Counted from the stretch's first letter, positions 9,218-18,244 are shown. The stretch: 64,000 nt of DNA from Actinoplanes sp. L3-i22 (GCF_019704555.1 NZ_AP024745.1:7882501-7946500); one strand, 5' to 3'. Program-made: numbers and translations. Notes: generated by a model from the letters alone, not told the origin.

Positions 9218-9640
9218 TCAGTCACAGAAGACCCGGACCTTCGCGTCCGGCTGGTCCACCTCGACGGTCATCTCGCCCAGGTGCTCGACCAGCTCCTCCA
9301 GCTGCTCCGGCTTGAGCTGCGTCAGGTCGAACGGGATCCCGTTCTTGCTGAGCTCCTCGTTCGCCTTCCCCAGCGCCTGCGGCGGGATCAGCGCGGCCAG
9401 CCGCACCCCGGCCCGCAGCAGCTGCAGCGGCACCCGCACGTTGACCCGGCCCGGCTCGCCGCCCTCCATGGTGTCGACCTCGACCCGCAGATACTTCGGC
9501 GCGGCGGCCGGCCGCACGTCGGAGCTGGTCGCGTTGGCCGGCCGCGACCGGTCCAGCGCGGCGATCAACTGCTCCGCCTCGTCCGCCGTGATCTTGCCCT
9601 CGGCCAGCATGTCGAGGATGTCCTTACGCTGTTCGTTCAT
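9218..9640 (-). CDS. SHOCT-like / YvlB-LiaX N-terminal-domain protein
   Basis: A 140-residue cytoplasmic protein. Residues 5-30 (RKDILDMLAEGKITADEAEQ) form the short helical SHOCT-like unit that opens YvlB/LiaX-type proteins. The remainder has a beta-rich middle and an acidic C-terminus with no further domain recognised. It is the last gene of a three-gene minus-strand operon (DUF2089 protein, small membrane protein, this protein); the gap to the membrane gene is 22 bp and contains AGGGAG before the ATG. The same pairing of DUF2089 with SHOCT-like/DUF4097 proteins occurs in envelope-stress loci of Gram-positives, so an envelope role is a reasonable inference only. Confidence 0.75.
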   Translation of the reverse strand: MNEQRKDILDMLAEGKITADEAEQLIAALDRSRPANATSSDVRPAAAPKYLRVEVDTMEGGEPGRVNVRVPLQLLRAGVRLAALIPPQALGKANEELSKNGIPFDLTQLKPEQLEELVEHLGEMTVEVDQPDAKVRVFCD

Positions 9641-9662
9641 TGCTTTCTCCCTTCCGGAGAAC

Positions 9663-9923
9663 TCATCGGATGTTCACCAGCACGGTCGACCGCCCCTCGT
9701 GGACGTCGACCAGGGTGCCGCGCAACGCGCAGAAGAACCGCCAGCCCGCGAGGAACGCCCGCAGCACCGAGACGCGGTAGACCACGCACGCGACGACGGC
9801 CACCAGCGCGGCCAGGATCAGGAGCGGCGAGAACACGAGCGCCACCGGCAGCACCGGCACCCAGATCCGGATCGGCCGATGATCCGGCTGCTCGACCCGC
9901 ACGGTGAGCAGCTGCGGCATCAT
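9663..9923 (-). CDS. Small membrane protein in DUF2089 operon
   Basis: An 86-residue protein starting MMPQLLTVRV at ATG 9923. The start overlaps the stop of the DUF2089 gene by 4 nt (ATGA), implying translational coupling. It has one long hydrophobic segment, probably two closely spaced passes (PVLPVALVFSPLLILAALVAVVACVVY), flanked by basic residues, and a C-terminal tail with ALRGTLVDVHEGRSTVLVNIR. The family is not recognised. Its place between a putative DNA-binding protein and a SHOCT-like protein suggests a membrane partner for signalling, by analogy only. Confidence 0.8.
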   Translation of the reverse strand: MMPQLLTVRVEQPDHRPIRIWVPVLPVALVFSPLLILAALVAVVACVVYRVSVLRAFLAGWRFFCALRGTLVDVHEGRSTVLVNIR

Positions 9924-10300
9924 GACGGGCCCCCGCCCAGCTCGGCCAGCGCCTGCTGCGCGGTGATCTCGCCCCGCCGCAGCCGGTCGATGACCTCCGA
10001 CCGGGGTGGCGCCGGATCGGTCTCGACGAAGTCGAGCAGCTGGGAGACCCGGTTCAGCCGGGACTTGATCGTCGGGTAGCTCACCCCGAAGATCCGCTCC
10101 ATCTCCTTGATGGAGCCGTGACACCGCACGAACGCCGTCACGAACACCTGGTCCTCGACGCTGAGCTGAGCCAGCTGCGGCGGCTCGAACCCACCCTCGA
10201 CAGCCACGCCGTTGTCGGCCAGGCGCACGCGCTCGACGACGAACGGCCTGCCTCTGGTCAGGTTGGTGAGCTCCTGCCAGTCCATCGCCCGCTCTGTCAT
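9920..10300 (-). CDS. DUF2089-family putative transcriptional regulator
   Basis: A 126-residue protein. The middle holds a helix-turn-helix-like stretch SIKEMERIFGVSYPTIKSRLNRV (about residues 62-84), the defining part of DUF2089, followed by a SHOCT-like tail RRGEITAQQALAEL. The start ATG lies immediately after a -10 element, so the mRNA appears leaderless. A perfect palindrome (ATAACT-CA-AGTTAT, 10299-10312) overlaps both the -10 and the start codon, which would suit autoregulation. First gene of an operon with the small membrane protein and the SHOCT-like protein. Confidence 0.85.
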   Translation of the reverse strand: MTERAMDWQELTNLTRGRPFVVERVRLADNGVAVEGGFEPPQLAQLSVEDQVFVTAFVRCHGSIKEMERIFGVSYPTIKSRLNRVSQLLDFVETDPAPPRSEVIDRLRRGEITAQQALAELGGGPS

Positions 10301-10336
10301 AACTCAAGTTATAGGCCGTACCAAATTGATTTTCAA
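10299..10336 (-). promoter_or_regulatory. Leaderless promoter with overlapping palindrome for the DUF2089 operon
   Basis: On the minus strand, TTGAAA (10336-10331), an exact 17-nt spacer and TATAAC (10313-10308) are followed 7 nt later by the ATG (10300). The palindrome ATAACT-CA-AGTTAT (10299-10312) covers the -10 and start codon. Seen in sequence; the transcription start is inferred. Confidence 0.65.
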
Positions 10337-10355
10337 GAAGTTGATCTTAAGATTT

Positions 10356-11393
10356 TTAATCCCGGGGCCAGCCGGCGTTCGGATGCTCGGGTCCGCCGAG
10401 TCCCGTCGAGACCAGATCGGCGAGCATCCAGACCTGGAAGTCGCCGGTCTGGTAGCCGCGGAAGGCGAGCCCGCCGACGATGTCCTCCCAGGTCGTGGCC
10501 GGGAGCGTCACCGGGACCCGGGCGGCGGTCGGGGACACCGACGTCAGGATGCGCTCGATCCGCGCGTGGGCGTAGCGGCCGGCGGGCCACTCGATCGGCT
10601 CGAGGCTGCGGCGGATCGCGCGCCACTTCGCGGCCGGGAGCACGACCTGATAGCTCCGCGTCGTGTCGAGGCCCAGGTCGTCCGAGGTGACCTTGCCGAC
10701 GGTGAACTCGCACCACGGCGACCAGCCGCCGGAAGCTCCGCGAACCCGCCATTGGTACGACTCGCCGTGCGCGAGCATGGGGCCACCCGTGAAGTGCAGG
10801 TCGGCAACCGCCTTCCCGCCCTCGCTACGGCCCGGGAGTGTGCGGTCCTGCGCGGTCGACCGGTCGACCCCGGTGATCTGGAAGGTCGAGTCGGTCCCGG
10901 CGGCCGACGTGGCGGACAGCTTCGGCCAGACGGTGTCCAGGACGGGCCGGTCCGCGCCACGCACGCAGAGGTACCCGTCGGTGTCCATGGTCGGCTCCGC
11001 GAGCGGAAGGACCGGGCGGGTTGTCGCGGGACCGCACTGCTCCGGTCCGTACAGGAGCCGGCACCGATCGATCGACCGCAGCAGAAAGTCGTCCGTCGCG
11101 GCAATCTCGGCCGACGGCTCCCGGCCGCGGTCCGCCGGCCGGGTCGCGACGACCGTGACCAGGCACAGCACCACGACGACGGCCGCGGCGACGGCCATCC
11201 GGACCAGCGACCGGGACGCCCCGGACGGCTCGACGGGCGGCAGACCGGGCGGCGGATCCGGCTCAGCGGAGGGCGGCGGCACGGAAACCGCCGGCCTCCG
11301 ATGCCGGATCAGGCGGGCGGTGGCGACCCCGCCCACCGCCAGCCCGGTCAGGGTGAGCAGGATCCCCCACCCGGTCGCACGGCGCGTCGTCAC
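10356..11393 (-). CDS. Membrane-anchored protein of unknown function
   Basis: A 345-residue protein with GTG start. Two hydrophobic segments near the N-terminus (about residues 9-24 and 66-83, the latter AVAAAVVVVLCLVTVVA) are separated by a Pro-rich linker. The remaining 260 residues would lie outside the membrane. They contain four cysteines (CRLLYGPEQC, YLCV, WCEF) and a motif ESYQWRVRGASGGWSPW reminiscent of a beta-sandwich domain, but I do not recognise a family. It is 55 bp upstream of the promoter of the DUF2089 operon in the same direction and 43 bp downstream of the MHS transporter gene. Function unknown. Confidence 0.7.
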   Translation of the reverse strand: MTTRRATGWGILLTLTGLAVGGVATARLIRHRRPAVSVPPPSAEPDPPPGLPPVEPSGASRSLVRMAVAAAVVVVLCLVTVVATRPADRGREPSAEIAATDDFLLRSIDRCRLLYGPEQCGPATTRPVLPLAEPTMDTDGYLCVRGADRPVLDTVWPKLSATSAAGTDSTFQITGVDRSTAQDRTLPGRSEGGKAVADLHFTGGPMLAHGESYQWRVRGASGGWSPWCEFTVGKVTSDDLGLDTTRSYQVVLPAAKWRAIRRSLEPIEWPAGRYAHARIERILTSVSPTAARVPVTLPATTWEDIVGGLAFRGYQTGDFQVWMLADLVSTGLGGPEHPNAGWPRD

Positions 11394-11436
11394 GGCCCGC
11401 CGGATCGGCAGCTCAGCCCAAAAACTGAGGTGAGCG

Positions 11437-12771
11437 TCAGCCCACCGGCTCCCGGACCGCGTCGGTGACCCGGTCGTGCCGCAGCGAGGACCGCGCGGTC
11501 TCCTTCGCGGCCAGCACCGCGATCACGGTCAGCACCGACGCCACGGTCATGTAGATCGCCACCGCCGTGGTGTTCGGGTGGTGCACGTCGCCGAGCAGCT
11601 TCAGCGCGATGATCGGGGCGAGCGCCCCGGCCAGGATCGAGGCGAGCTGGTAGCCGACGGACGCGCCGGTGTACCGCACCGACGTCCCGAACAGCTCGGC
11701 GAAGAACGCGGCCTGCGGGGCGTACATCAGGGAGTGCAGGATGAGACCGACGAGCACCGCCAGGATGATCTTCGGCTCCGACCTGCTGCCGATCAGATCG
11801 AAGAAGACGTACGACCAGATCGCGATCCCGATCGCCCCGGCCAGGTAGAGCGGCCGCCGCCCGACCCGGTCGGAGACCGCCCCGAGGATCGGGATGAGCA
11901 CGAACTGCACGGCCGAGCCGATCAGCAGCGCGGTCAGGATCTTGCTCTTGTCCGCGCTGGTCCCGGCGAACGTCGTCAGATACGTGATCGAGATGACCGT
12001 GACCAGGTAGTACGCGATGTTCTCGGCCAGCCGCATGCCCATCGCCAGGATGATCTCCCGCGGGTAGCGCCTGATCACCTCCAGCAGCGGCTGGTGTTCC
12101 TTGGCCGGCAGCTTGGCGCGCGCCTCCTGGAAGAGCGGGGACTCCTCGATCTGCAGGCGCACCCAGAGGCCGACCAGGACGAGCACCGCGCTGAGCAGGA
12201 ACGGGATCCGCCAGCCCCACGCGTTGAACGCCTCGTCCGGCTGGACCAGCGCGAGCACCCACAGCACCCCGGTGGCGAGCAGGTTGCCCAGCGCGACACC
12301 GGCCTGCGGCCAGGACGACCAGAAGCCGCGGCGCGCGTCGTCGCCGTGCTCGGCGGCCATCAGCACCGCGCCGCCCCACTCCCCGCCGACCGCGAAGCCC
12401 TGCCCGAGGCGGCAGACCAGCAGCAGGATCGGGGCGGCGACGCCGATGCTCGCGTAGGTGGGCAGCAGGCCGATCGCGACCGTGGCGACGCCCATCATCA
12501 TCAGCGAGACGACGAGCATCTTCTTGCGGCCGACCCGGTCGCCGAAGTGGCCGAAGACCACCCCGCCGAGCGGGCGGGCGAGGAACCCGAGGGCGTAGGT
12601 GCCGAAGGCCAGCAGCGTTCCGGTGACCGAATCGGATTTCGGGAAGAACAGGGTGCCGAAGACGAGAGCGGCGGCCGAGCCGTAAAGGAAGAAGTCGTAC
12701 CACTCGACGGCGGTGCCGACCAGGGAAGCGAAGACGACCTTGACGATCGGGGCACGTGCGGTGGTCGACAT
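11437..12771 (-). CDS. MFS transporter, metabolite:H+ symporter (MHS) family
   Basis: A 444-residue, 12-helix permease. The N-terminus EWYDFFLYGSAAAL and the loop RPLGG..FGHFGDRVGRKK are the signature of the MHS family (ProP/KgtP/ShiA type), which imports organic acids, betaines or shikimate with protons. I place the start at ATG 12771 (MSTTARAP) because GGAGAGG lies 9 nt upstream; an ATG two codons earlier (12777) is too close to it. It is 95 bp downstream of the GAF-PucR regulator gene in the same direction, and an inverted repeat lies in that gap. The regulator probably senses the transported compound or its product. Confidence 0.9.
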   Translation of the reverse strand: MSTTARAPIVKVVFASLVGTAVEWYDFFLYGSAAALVFGTLFFPKSDSVTGTLLAFGTYALGFLARPLGGVVFGHFGDRVGRKKMLVVSLMMMGVATVAIGLLPTYASIGVAAPILLLVCRLGQGFAVGGEWGGAVLMAAEHGDDARRGFWSSWPQAGVALGNLLATGVLWVLALVQPDEAFNAWGWRIPFLLSAVLVLVGLWVRLQIEESPLFQEARAKLPAKEHQPLLEVIRRYPREIILAMGMRLAENIAYYLVTVISITYLTTFAGTSADKSKILTALLIGSAVQFVLIPILGAVSDRVGRRPLYLAGAIGIAIWSYVFFDLIGSRSEPKIILAVLVGLILHSLMYAPQAAFFAELFGTSVRYTGASVGYQLASILAGALAPIIALKLLGDVHHPNTTAVAIYMTVASVLTVIAVLAAKETARSSLRHDRVTDAVREPVG

Positions 12772-12792
12772 GTGCATCCTCTCCAAAGGTGT

Positions 12793-12818
12793 GACGTAGG
12801 TTACGGGGACGCTACGTC
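12793..12818. promoter_or_regulatory. Inverted repeat upstream of the MHS transporter
   Basis: GACGTAG, a 12-nt spacer and CTACGTC form perfect 7-bp arms, ending 22 bp before the transporter start. A second near-palindrome, TGGATC-G-GATCCA, is at 12839-12851. Candidate sites for the adjacent PucR-type regulator. Confidence 0.45.
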
Positions 12819-12866
12819 CGCGCAGGCCACGAAGCCCATGGATCGGATCCACACATCCAACTCGCG

Positions 12867-14777
12867 CTATGTGTGGTCGGCGCCCAGCGAGAGGCGGTTC
12901 AGGCGCAGGGCCAGCTGGAGGTCCAGGACCCGGCGCGGGTGCTGCCAGTCGTCGCCGAGCAGCTGGGCCACCCGGTCCAGGCGCTGGGTGACCGTGTTGA
13001 CGTGCACGTGCAGCGCCTCGGCCGCCTTCGCCAGGCCGCCGCCGTGGTCGAAGTACACCTCCAGGGTGGTGATCAGCGCGGTGCCGCGGCGGGCGTCGTA
13101 GTCGAGCACCGGGCCGAGGATGCCCTGCACGAAACCGGTGACGTCGCGTCGTTCGCCGAGCAGCAGACCGACGTACCCCAGCTCCTCGGTCCCCGCCCCG
13201 GACCCGGACCGGCCCAGCGTGATCAGCGCGCTGAGGCATTGATCGGCCTCGCGGTACGCGGGCGCGACAGCGGCCGCGCCGCGGGCCGGACCCGCGCCGC
13301 CCGCGGTGACCGGTCGGCCCAGCGCGCGGCCCAGCTCCTTGGCCACCTGCCGCGCGGTGCCGGCCGGATCCTCCCCGGCCAGCAGCAGCGTGATCCGGCC
13401 GTCCCGGGTCATCGCCAGCCCGCGCCGGCCGGCCGCGAAGCTGCGCGCCCAGGAGACCGCGCGCTGCCGCAGGCCGTCGCCGGTGTCGTCGCCGGCGGTG
13501 ACGATCACGTACGGCGCGTCCACGTCGAGCCCGAGCCGGGCGGCCCGGTCCCGCACCGCGTCCGGATCCCGGACCGGCCGGCTGATCAGGTCGTCCAGCA
13601 GGTCGCCGCGGACCTGCGCCTCGGCCTCGGCCACGGTCCGCCGAAACAGCAGCAGCAGCGCGGTGACCTGCGCGGCGCGCTCCAGGATCCGCTGGTCGGC
13701 GGGGGCGAGCGGGGTGTCCGGCCGGAAGACCAGGGCACCGAGGTTGTCCGCCCCGGCGACGACCGCCGCGATGATCAGGTCGTTGCGCCGGACGCTGCGG
13801 CCCTCCCCGCGCGACGCCGCGACCGCCTCGCCGACGGTCGTCTCGTCCGGCTGCGGCAGCAGCACCGCGGAGCCGGGCGTCCGCGCGGTCGCCAGCGTCC
13901 GGCCCTGCGCGTCGATCACCAGCAGCGCCCCGTTCAGCACGTCGACCAGGTCGGCGGCGACGTCGTCGACGCCCCCGCCGCGCAGCACCAGCGCGGTCAT
14001 CCGGTCGTGGGCGTCGGCGGCCCGCTCCACCGACTCGCTGTGCGCCTGGATGGTGGAGTTCGCCGCGGAGAGCTCGGCGAGCGCGGTCTGGGTCTCGGTC
14101 AGCAGCCGCGCGGTGTCCAGCGCGACCGCCGCGTGCGCGGCCAGCGAGAGCAGCAGCGCGACCTCCTCGCGGGCGAACGGCCGCTCGGCCCGGTTGGCGG
14201 CGAAGAGCACGCCGATCACCGCGGAGCCGAGCCGCATCGGCACGCCGAGGATCGCGATCAGGCCCTCGTCGCCGACCCCGTGGTCGATGTCGCTGGTGTG
14301 CGCGAACCGGGCGTCGGCCGGGTAGTTGGCGGTCGCGTACGGCGTCCCGGTCAGCGCGACCAGCCCGCCCAGCCCGGCGCCCGGCGGCAGCCGCAGCTTC
14401 TGGAAGCTGGCCGCGACCGACCCGTCGGTGATCCGCATGTACGTGTCGCCGCGCTCGGCGTCGTTCAGCGTCATGTACGACACGTCCGCGTTGAGCAGCG
14501 TCCGCGCCCGGTGCACGATCGCCCGCAGCACCGCGTCGACGTCCCGCAGCCCGGCCAGGTCCCCGGCGGTGTCGTAGAGCGCGGACAGCTCCTCCTCCCG
14601 CCGGCGCCGGCGTTCGAGCAGCGCCCGCACCTTCAGCGCGAGGAGTTTCGCCTGCTCCAGCTCGTCCAGCCGGGCGGCCGGGGCGCCGGTGGCCCGGGCC
14701 GCGATCAGCGGGCGCTCGAATTCGACCAGGGCGGCCTCGCGCGCGAGCAGGTCCAGGTATTCGAGTCCACGCGACAT
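12867..14777 (-). CDS. GAF-domain PucR/CdaR-type transcriptional regulator
   Basis: A 636-residue cytoplasmic regulator. An N-terminal helical segment (MSRGLEYLDLLAREAALVEFERP, then ERRRRREEELSALYDTA) leads into a GAF domain (about residues 60-210) and a second sensory region. The C-terminus carries the PucR-type HTH (HVHVNTVTQRLDRVAQLLGDDW). Such proteins sense small metabolites and switch a neighbouring catabolic or transport gene, here most likely the MHS transporter downstream. I chose ATG 14777 (MSRGLEY); upstream in-frame codons lack family similarity. Divergent from the GGDEF-EAL gene across 171 bp. Confidence 0.88.
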   Translation of the reverse strand: MSRGLEYLDLLAREAALVEFERPLIAARATGAPAARLDELEQAKLLALKVRALLERRRRREEELSALYDTAGDLAGLRDVDAVLRAIVHRARTLLNADVSYMTLNDAERGDTYMRITDGSVAASFQKLRLPPGAGLGGLVALTGTPYATANYPADARFAHTSDIDHGVGDEGLIAILGVPMRLGSAVIGVLFAANRAERPFAREEVALLLSLAAHAAVALDTARLLTETQTALAELSAANSTIQAHSESVERAADAHDRMTALVLRGGGVDDVAADLVDVLNGALLVIDAQGRTLATARTPGSAVLLPQPDETTVGEAVAASRGEGRSVRRNDLIIAAVVAGADNLGALVFRPDTPLAPADQRILERAAQVTALLLLFRRTVAEAEAQVRGDLLDDLISRPVRDPDAVRDRAARLGLDVDAPYVIVTAGDDTGDGLRQRAVSWARSFAAGRRGLAMTRDGRITLLLAGEDPAGTARQVAKELGRALGRPVTAGGAGPARGAAAVAPAYREADQCLSALITLGRSGSGAGTEELGYVGLLLGERRDVTGFVQGILGPVLDYDARRGTALITTLEVYFDHGGGLAKAAEALHVHVNTVTQRLDRVAQLLGDDWQHPRRVLDLQLALRLNRLSLGADHT

Positions 14778-14948
14778 GTGCGCCACCCTACGGCCGGGTG
14801 GCGATCGCCCACATGTGCCCGCCGGCCATGCCGGGGCCACCCCGGATGGGCTCCGGCGACATGACCCGGCGACTTTCCTCGATCGGCTCGCCGGCCTGCC
14901 GATAGAGGCAGCCGAACTCCCCCCGACACGGAAGGGCCACCACGCCCG

Positions 14949-17204
14949 ATGCGATCACCGTCCCGACCCGTCCGAGCGGCCGGCCGATTCGTCGTCGCCG
15001 CGGGCGGATGGTTGCTGGTAGCCGTTCTCGTCGGCGCCCTCGGCACGCTCGTCCCCCTCCCGGTCTGGGTGATGTGGCCGCTCGCCTGGGGCGCGGTGTT
15101 CACCTCGGTGGCCGGCTGCCTGCTGGCCGCGCGGACCGGCGCGGACGCCGCCCGGGCGTTCTGGCGGCGGCTCGGCACCGCGGTCGCGGTGCTCGGGGCC
15201 GGCGCGGTCGCCCAGTGCTTCGACACCGTGCGGCACCCGGAGGAGATGGTCGCGCTGGGCCCGGTCGCCGGCGTCCTGTACTTCGTCGCGCTGACCCTGG
15301 CCGTGCTGGCCCTGGTCCGCCTGCCCGGCCGGAACCGCAGGTCACGGGCGCGAGCCACGTTCTGGATGGACGTGGCGATCGTCGGGGTCGCGACCGGCAT
15401 GGTGACGTTCGAGGTGCTGGCGGTGATGCCGGTCCCGGCCGCGCACGGGCTGCTCTCCGGCGTGCTGCGGGTGATGGTCCTGGGCGCCGCGTGCGCGGCC
15501 GTCGTCGCGATCGTCAAGGTCGGGATGACCGGCGCCGGGCCGGTGCACGGGCGGGCGCTCTGGATCCTGAGCCCGGCCGGGCTGCTCGGGCCGTACGCCA
15601 TGCTGCTCGCCGCCGCGTTCCACCACTGGCCGCATCTGAGCCCCATGGTCGCCACGCTGCCGCTGCTCGCGCTGCTGCTGACGCTGTCGGCACGGGCGCA
15701 GGTCCGGGCCGACCTGGCCGGGGCGGAGCCGGCGCCGGCCGGACGTCGCGGGCGCCGGGCGATCAGCCGGGTCCCGTACGTCACCGTCGCGGTCACCGCG
15801 GCCATGCTGCTCGCCGTCACGCTGCGGGCCGGCTACCTGCCGGCCGGGCTCGCCGCCGGCGCCGTGGTCCTGATCCTGCTGGTGCTGGTCCGGCAGCACG
15901 CGGCGCTGCGGGACAACGGCCGGCTCGCCGACCGGCTGGCCGACCAGGCCCGCCGCGACGACCTGACCGGGCTGCCGAACCGCCGGTTCTTCACCGACGC
16001 GCTGCACGAGCGGACCGGCGAGGCCACCGTCGCGGTCTGCGACCTGGACGACTTCGCCGCGCTCAACGACCGGCTCGGCGACGACACCGGCGACGAGATC
16101 CTGCGCCAGGCCGCCGCCCGGATCACCCTGACCGTCGGCGGATCGGCGCTGGTCGCCCGGCTGCTCGGCGACGAGTTCGGCGTCCTGCTGCCAGCCGGGC
16201 ACCCGCTCGCCGGGGGCAGCCGGCTGGCCGAGGCGCTGGTGCAGGCGTTCCAGGCGCCGCTGCCGGTGGACGTGCACGACCTGCTGGTCACCGTGACGGT
16301 CGGGTCGGCGGCGGGGCGGGACGAGGCCGTACCGGATCTGCTGCGCCGGGCCGAGCTCGCCCTGCAGGCCGCCCAGCGGGTCGGCGCGAACCGCCACCAG
16401 GAGCACACCGCCGACCTGGACGCCTCCGCCCAGCACCACGCCGACCTGGCCGCGGCCCTGCGCCGGGGCCTGGAGCTCGGCGAGTTCCGGCTGGTCTACC
16501 AGCCCATCGTGGAGCTGCCGCTGGGCACCCTGCACTCGGTCGAGGCGCTGGTCCGCTGGCACCCGGACGGCGGCGCGGCGGTGTCGCCGGCCGAGTTCAT
16601 CCCGGTCGCCGAGCAGACTGGCCTGATCGTCGAGCTGGGCGCCTGGATCCTGGACACCGCCTGCGCCGACGCGGCCCTCTGGGGCCGGCGGTACGGCGAC
16701 GCCGCCCCGCGGATCAGCATCAACGTCTCCGCCCGGCAGCTGCTCGACCCGGAGCTGCCCGGCCTGGTCCTGTCGGTGCTGCACCGGCACGAGCTGCCGG
16801 CCCACCAGGTCACCCTGGAGATCACCGAGACCGCGGTGTTCGCCGGCGGCCCGGCCCTGCACACCGTCCGGGCGCTGCGCGGCCTCGGCGTCGGCATCGC
16901 CCTGGACGACTTCGGCACCGGCCACTCGTCGCTCACCCTGCTGCGCACCTGCCCGGTCACCACCCTCAAGGTCGACAAGTCGTTCATCGACGAGCTGAAC
17001 GGCGGCCCGGAGCAGGAGGCGATCGCGGCCTCGCTGAGCGGGATCGCCACGACGCTGGGCCTGCGGGCGGTGGCCGAGGGCGTGGAGACCCAGGACCAGG
17101 CCGATCGCCTGCACGACCTCGGCTACCGGTTCGCGCAGGGCTTCCACTTCGCCCGTCCGGTGCCGGCCCGCGAGATCGACGCGTCCCTGCTGGCCGCCGT
17201 ATAG
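14949..17204 (+). CDS. Membrane GGDEF-EAL cyclic-di-GMP protein, GGDEF degenerate
   Basis: A 751-residue protein. About eight hydrophobic helices fill residues 15-315, then come a GGDEF-type domain (about 330-490) and an EAL domain (about 500-745). The GGDEF signature reads LGDEF (406-410), with Leu in the first position, so cyclase activity is doubtful. The EAL domain keeps EALVRW (532-537), NVSARQL, EITET, ALDDFGTGHSSL and LKVDKSFID, the metal- and substrate-binding set, so it could hydrolyse c-di-GMP, with the GGDEF acting as a GTP sensor. In sporulating actinomycetes c-di-GMP controls development. GAAGGG is upstream of the ATG. Confidence 0.92.
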   Translation: MRSPSRPVRAAGRFVVAAGGWLLVAVLVGALGTLVPLPVWVMWPLAWGAVFTSVAGCLLAARTGADAARAFWRRLGTAVAVLGAGAVAQCFDTVRHPEEMVALGPVAGVLYFVALTLAVLALVRLPGRNRRSRARATFWMDVAIVGVATGMVTFEVLAVMPVPAAHGLLSGVLRVMVLGAACAAVVAIVKVGMTGAGPVHGRALWILSPAGLLGPYAMLLAAAFHHWPHLSPMVATLPLLALLLTLSARAQVRADLAGAEPAPAGRRGRRAISRVPYVTVAVTAAMLLAVTLRAGYLPAGLAAGAVVLILLVLVRQHAALRDNGRLADRLADQARRDDLTGLPNRRFFTDALHERTGEATVAVCDLDDFAALNDRLGDDTGDEILRQAAARITLTVGGSALVARLLGDEFGVLLPAGHPLAGGSRLAEALVQAFQAPLPVDVHDLLVTVTVGSAAGRDEAVPDLLRRAELALQAAQRVGANRHQEHTADLDASAQHHADLAAALRRGLELGEFRLVYQPIVELPLGTLHSVEALVRWHPDGGAAVSPAEFIPVAEQTGLIVELGAWILDTACADAALWGRRYGDAAPRISINVSARQLLDPELPGLVLSVLHRHELPAHQVTLEITETAVFAGGPALHTVRALRGLGVGIALDDFGTGHSSLTLLRTCPVTTLKVDKSFIDELNGGPEQEAIAASLSGIATTLGLRAVAEGVETQDQADRLHDLGYRFAQGFHFARPVPAREIDASLLAAV

Positions 17205-17272
17205 CCACCGGACGGGCGTGGTGAGACGCAGATCAAGCGCGGGCCGGTGGCGGATCGAAGTAACGTGATCGC

Positions 17273-18241
17273 GTGCTGACTACTACTACGGAGCTGACCA
17301 GCGCCGACCTCGACGAGATCCGGCAGACCGCGCTCGGCGCGGCCGACCCCCTCGGCATCGCGGCCGGCCTGGCGGAAGCGGTCGACGCCGGGCGGCTCGC
17401 CGACCCGGACGACGCCGGAAACGCGCTGGCCCTGGCCGCCGAGATCGCCGAGAGCCGGTCGAAGCTGGACGCCGCGCTGCGCTACGCCGATCGGGCCGTC
17501 GAGGCGTTCGGGACGCGGGACGACAGCGCGTCGACCAACGCGAAGGCCGTGCACGCCCGGATCCTGTTCCGGGTCGGCCGCGCCGACGAGGCGCTGGCCG
17601 AGCTCGAGCCGCTGCGCCCGGCGCTGACCCGGCACACCGACGCGGCGGCCTACGTCACCGCGGCGCTGGCCGCGGGCGGGCGGCACCAGCTCGCCGAGGA
17701 GTGGCTGACCGAGGCGGTGCAGGCCGCGCTGGCCGAGCGGGGCTCCGACCCGTCCTCCGCGGAGGACGCCGGCCTGCTGTTCTTCCTGCTGCAGCAGCGC
17801 CACCGGACCCGGCACCAGCTGGGCCGCTCGCACGACGCGCACGACAACCTGGCCGACCGGCTGGAGACCCGGCTGGCCAACGCCACCACCACCGGCGGCG
17901 GCGACGAGCTGCTGTTCTGGCCGCAGGCCGAGTTCGACCGGGTGATCAAGGAGTGGCCGGCGCTGGCCGAGGTCTACGGCCCGACCTGGGACGAGCACCG
18001 CGCCCGCCTGGAGCGCACGCTGGTCGGCAAGGGCGGCACCCCGCTGTCCGGCACCGCCGACGGCCTGACCCGGTTCGCCGGCGACGACGACCCGGCCGAG
18101 GCCAAGGCCCGGACCGGCTACGCCCGCCAACTGGCGACGCAGCCGGCCCAGATCACCTGGCCGCCGGAGCGCAACGGCTCGTGCTGGTGCGGTTCCGGCC
18201 TGAAGTACAAGAAGTGCTGCCTGCCGCGGGCGCGTGGCTGA
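17273..18241 (+). CDS. SEC-C motif protein with TPR-like N-terminus
   Basis: A 322-residue soluble protein with GTG start. Residues 10-150 are Ala-rich paired helices resembling TPR repeats (ALRYADRAVEAF, ADEALAELEPLRPAL). The C-terminus CWCGSGLKYKKCC (about 304-316) is the zinc-binding SEC-C motif shared with SecA, which mediates contacts with ribosome or SecB-like partners. No catalytic domain is recognised. The gene ends 3 bp before the ThuA-like gene and probably shares its transcript. Confidence 0.85.
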   Translation: MLTTTTELTSADLDEIRQTALGAADPLGIAAGLAEAVDAGRLADPDDAGNALALAAEIAESRSKLDAALRYADRAVEAFGTRDDSASTNAKAVHARILFRVGRADEALAELEPLRPALTRHTDAAAYVTAALAAGGRHQLAEEWLTEAVQAALAERGSDPSSAEDAGLLFFLLQQRHRTRHQLGRSHDAHDNLADRLETRLANATTTGGGDELLFWPQAEFDRVIKEWPALAEVYGPTWDEHRARLERTLVGKGGTPLSGTADGLTRFAGDDDPAEAKARTGYARQLATQPAQITWPPERNGSCWCGSGLKYKKCCLPRARG

Positions 18242-18244
18242 CCG

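Noticed and set aside
12873..14864. A 663-codon plus-strand frame opposite the PucR-type regulator
   Set aside because: Antisense shadow with no domain; the minus strand carries clear GAF and PucR HTH motifs.
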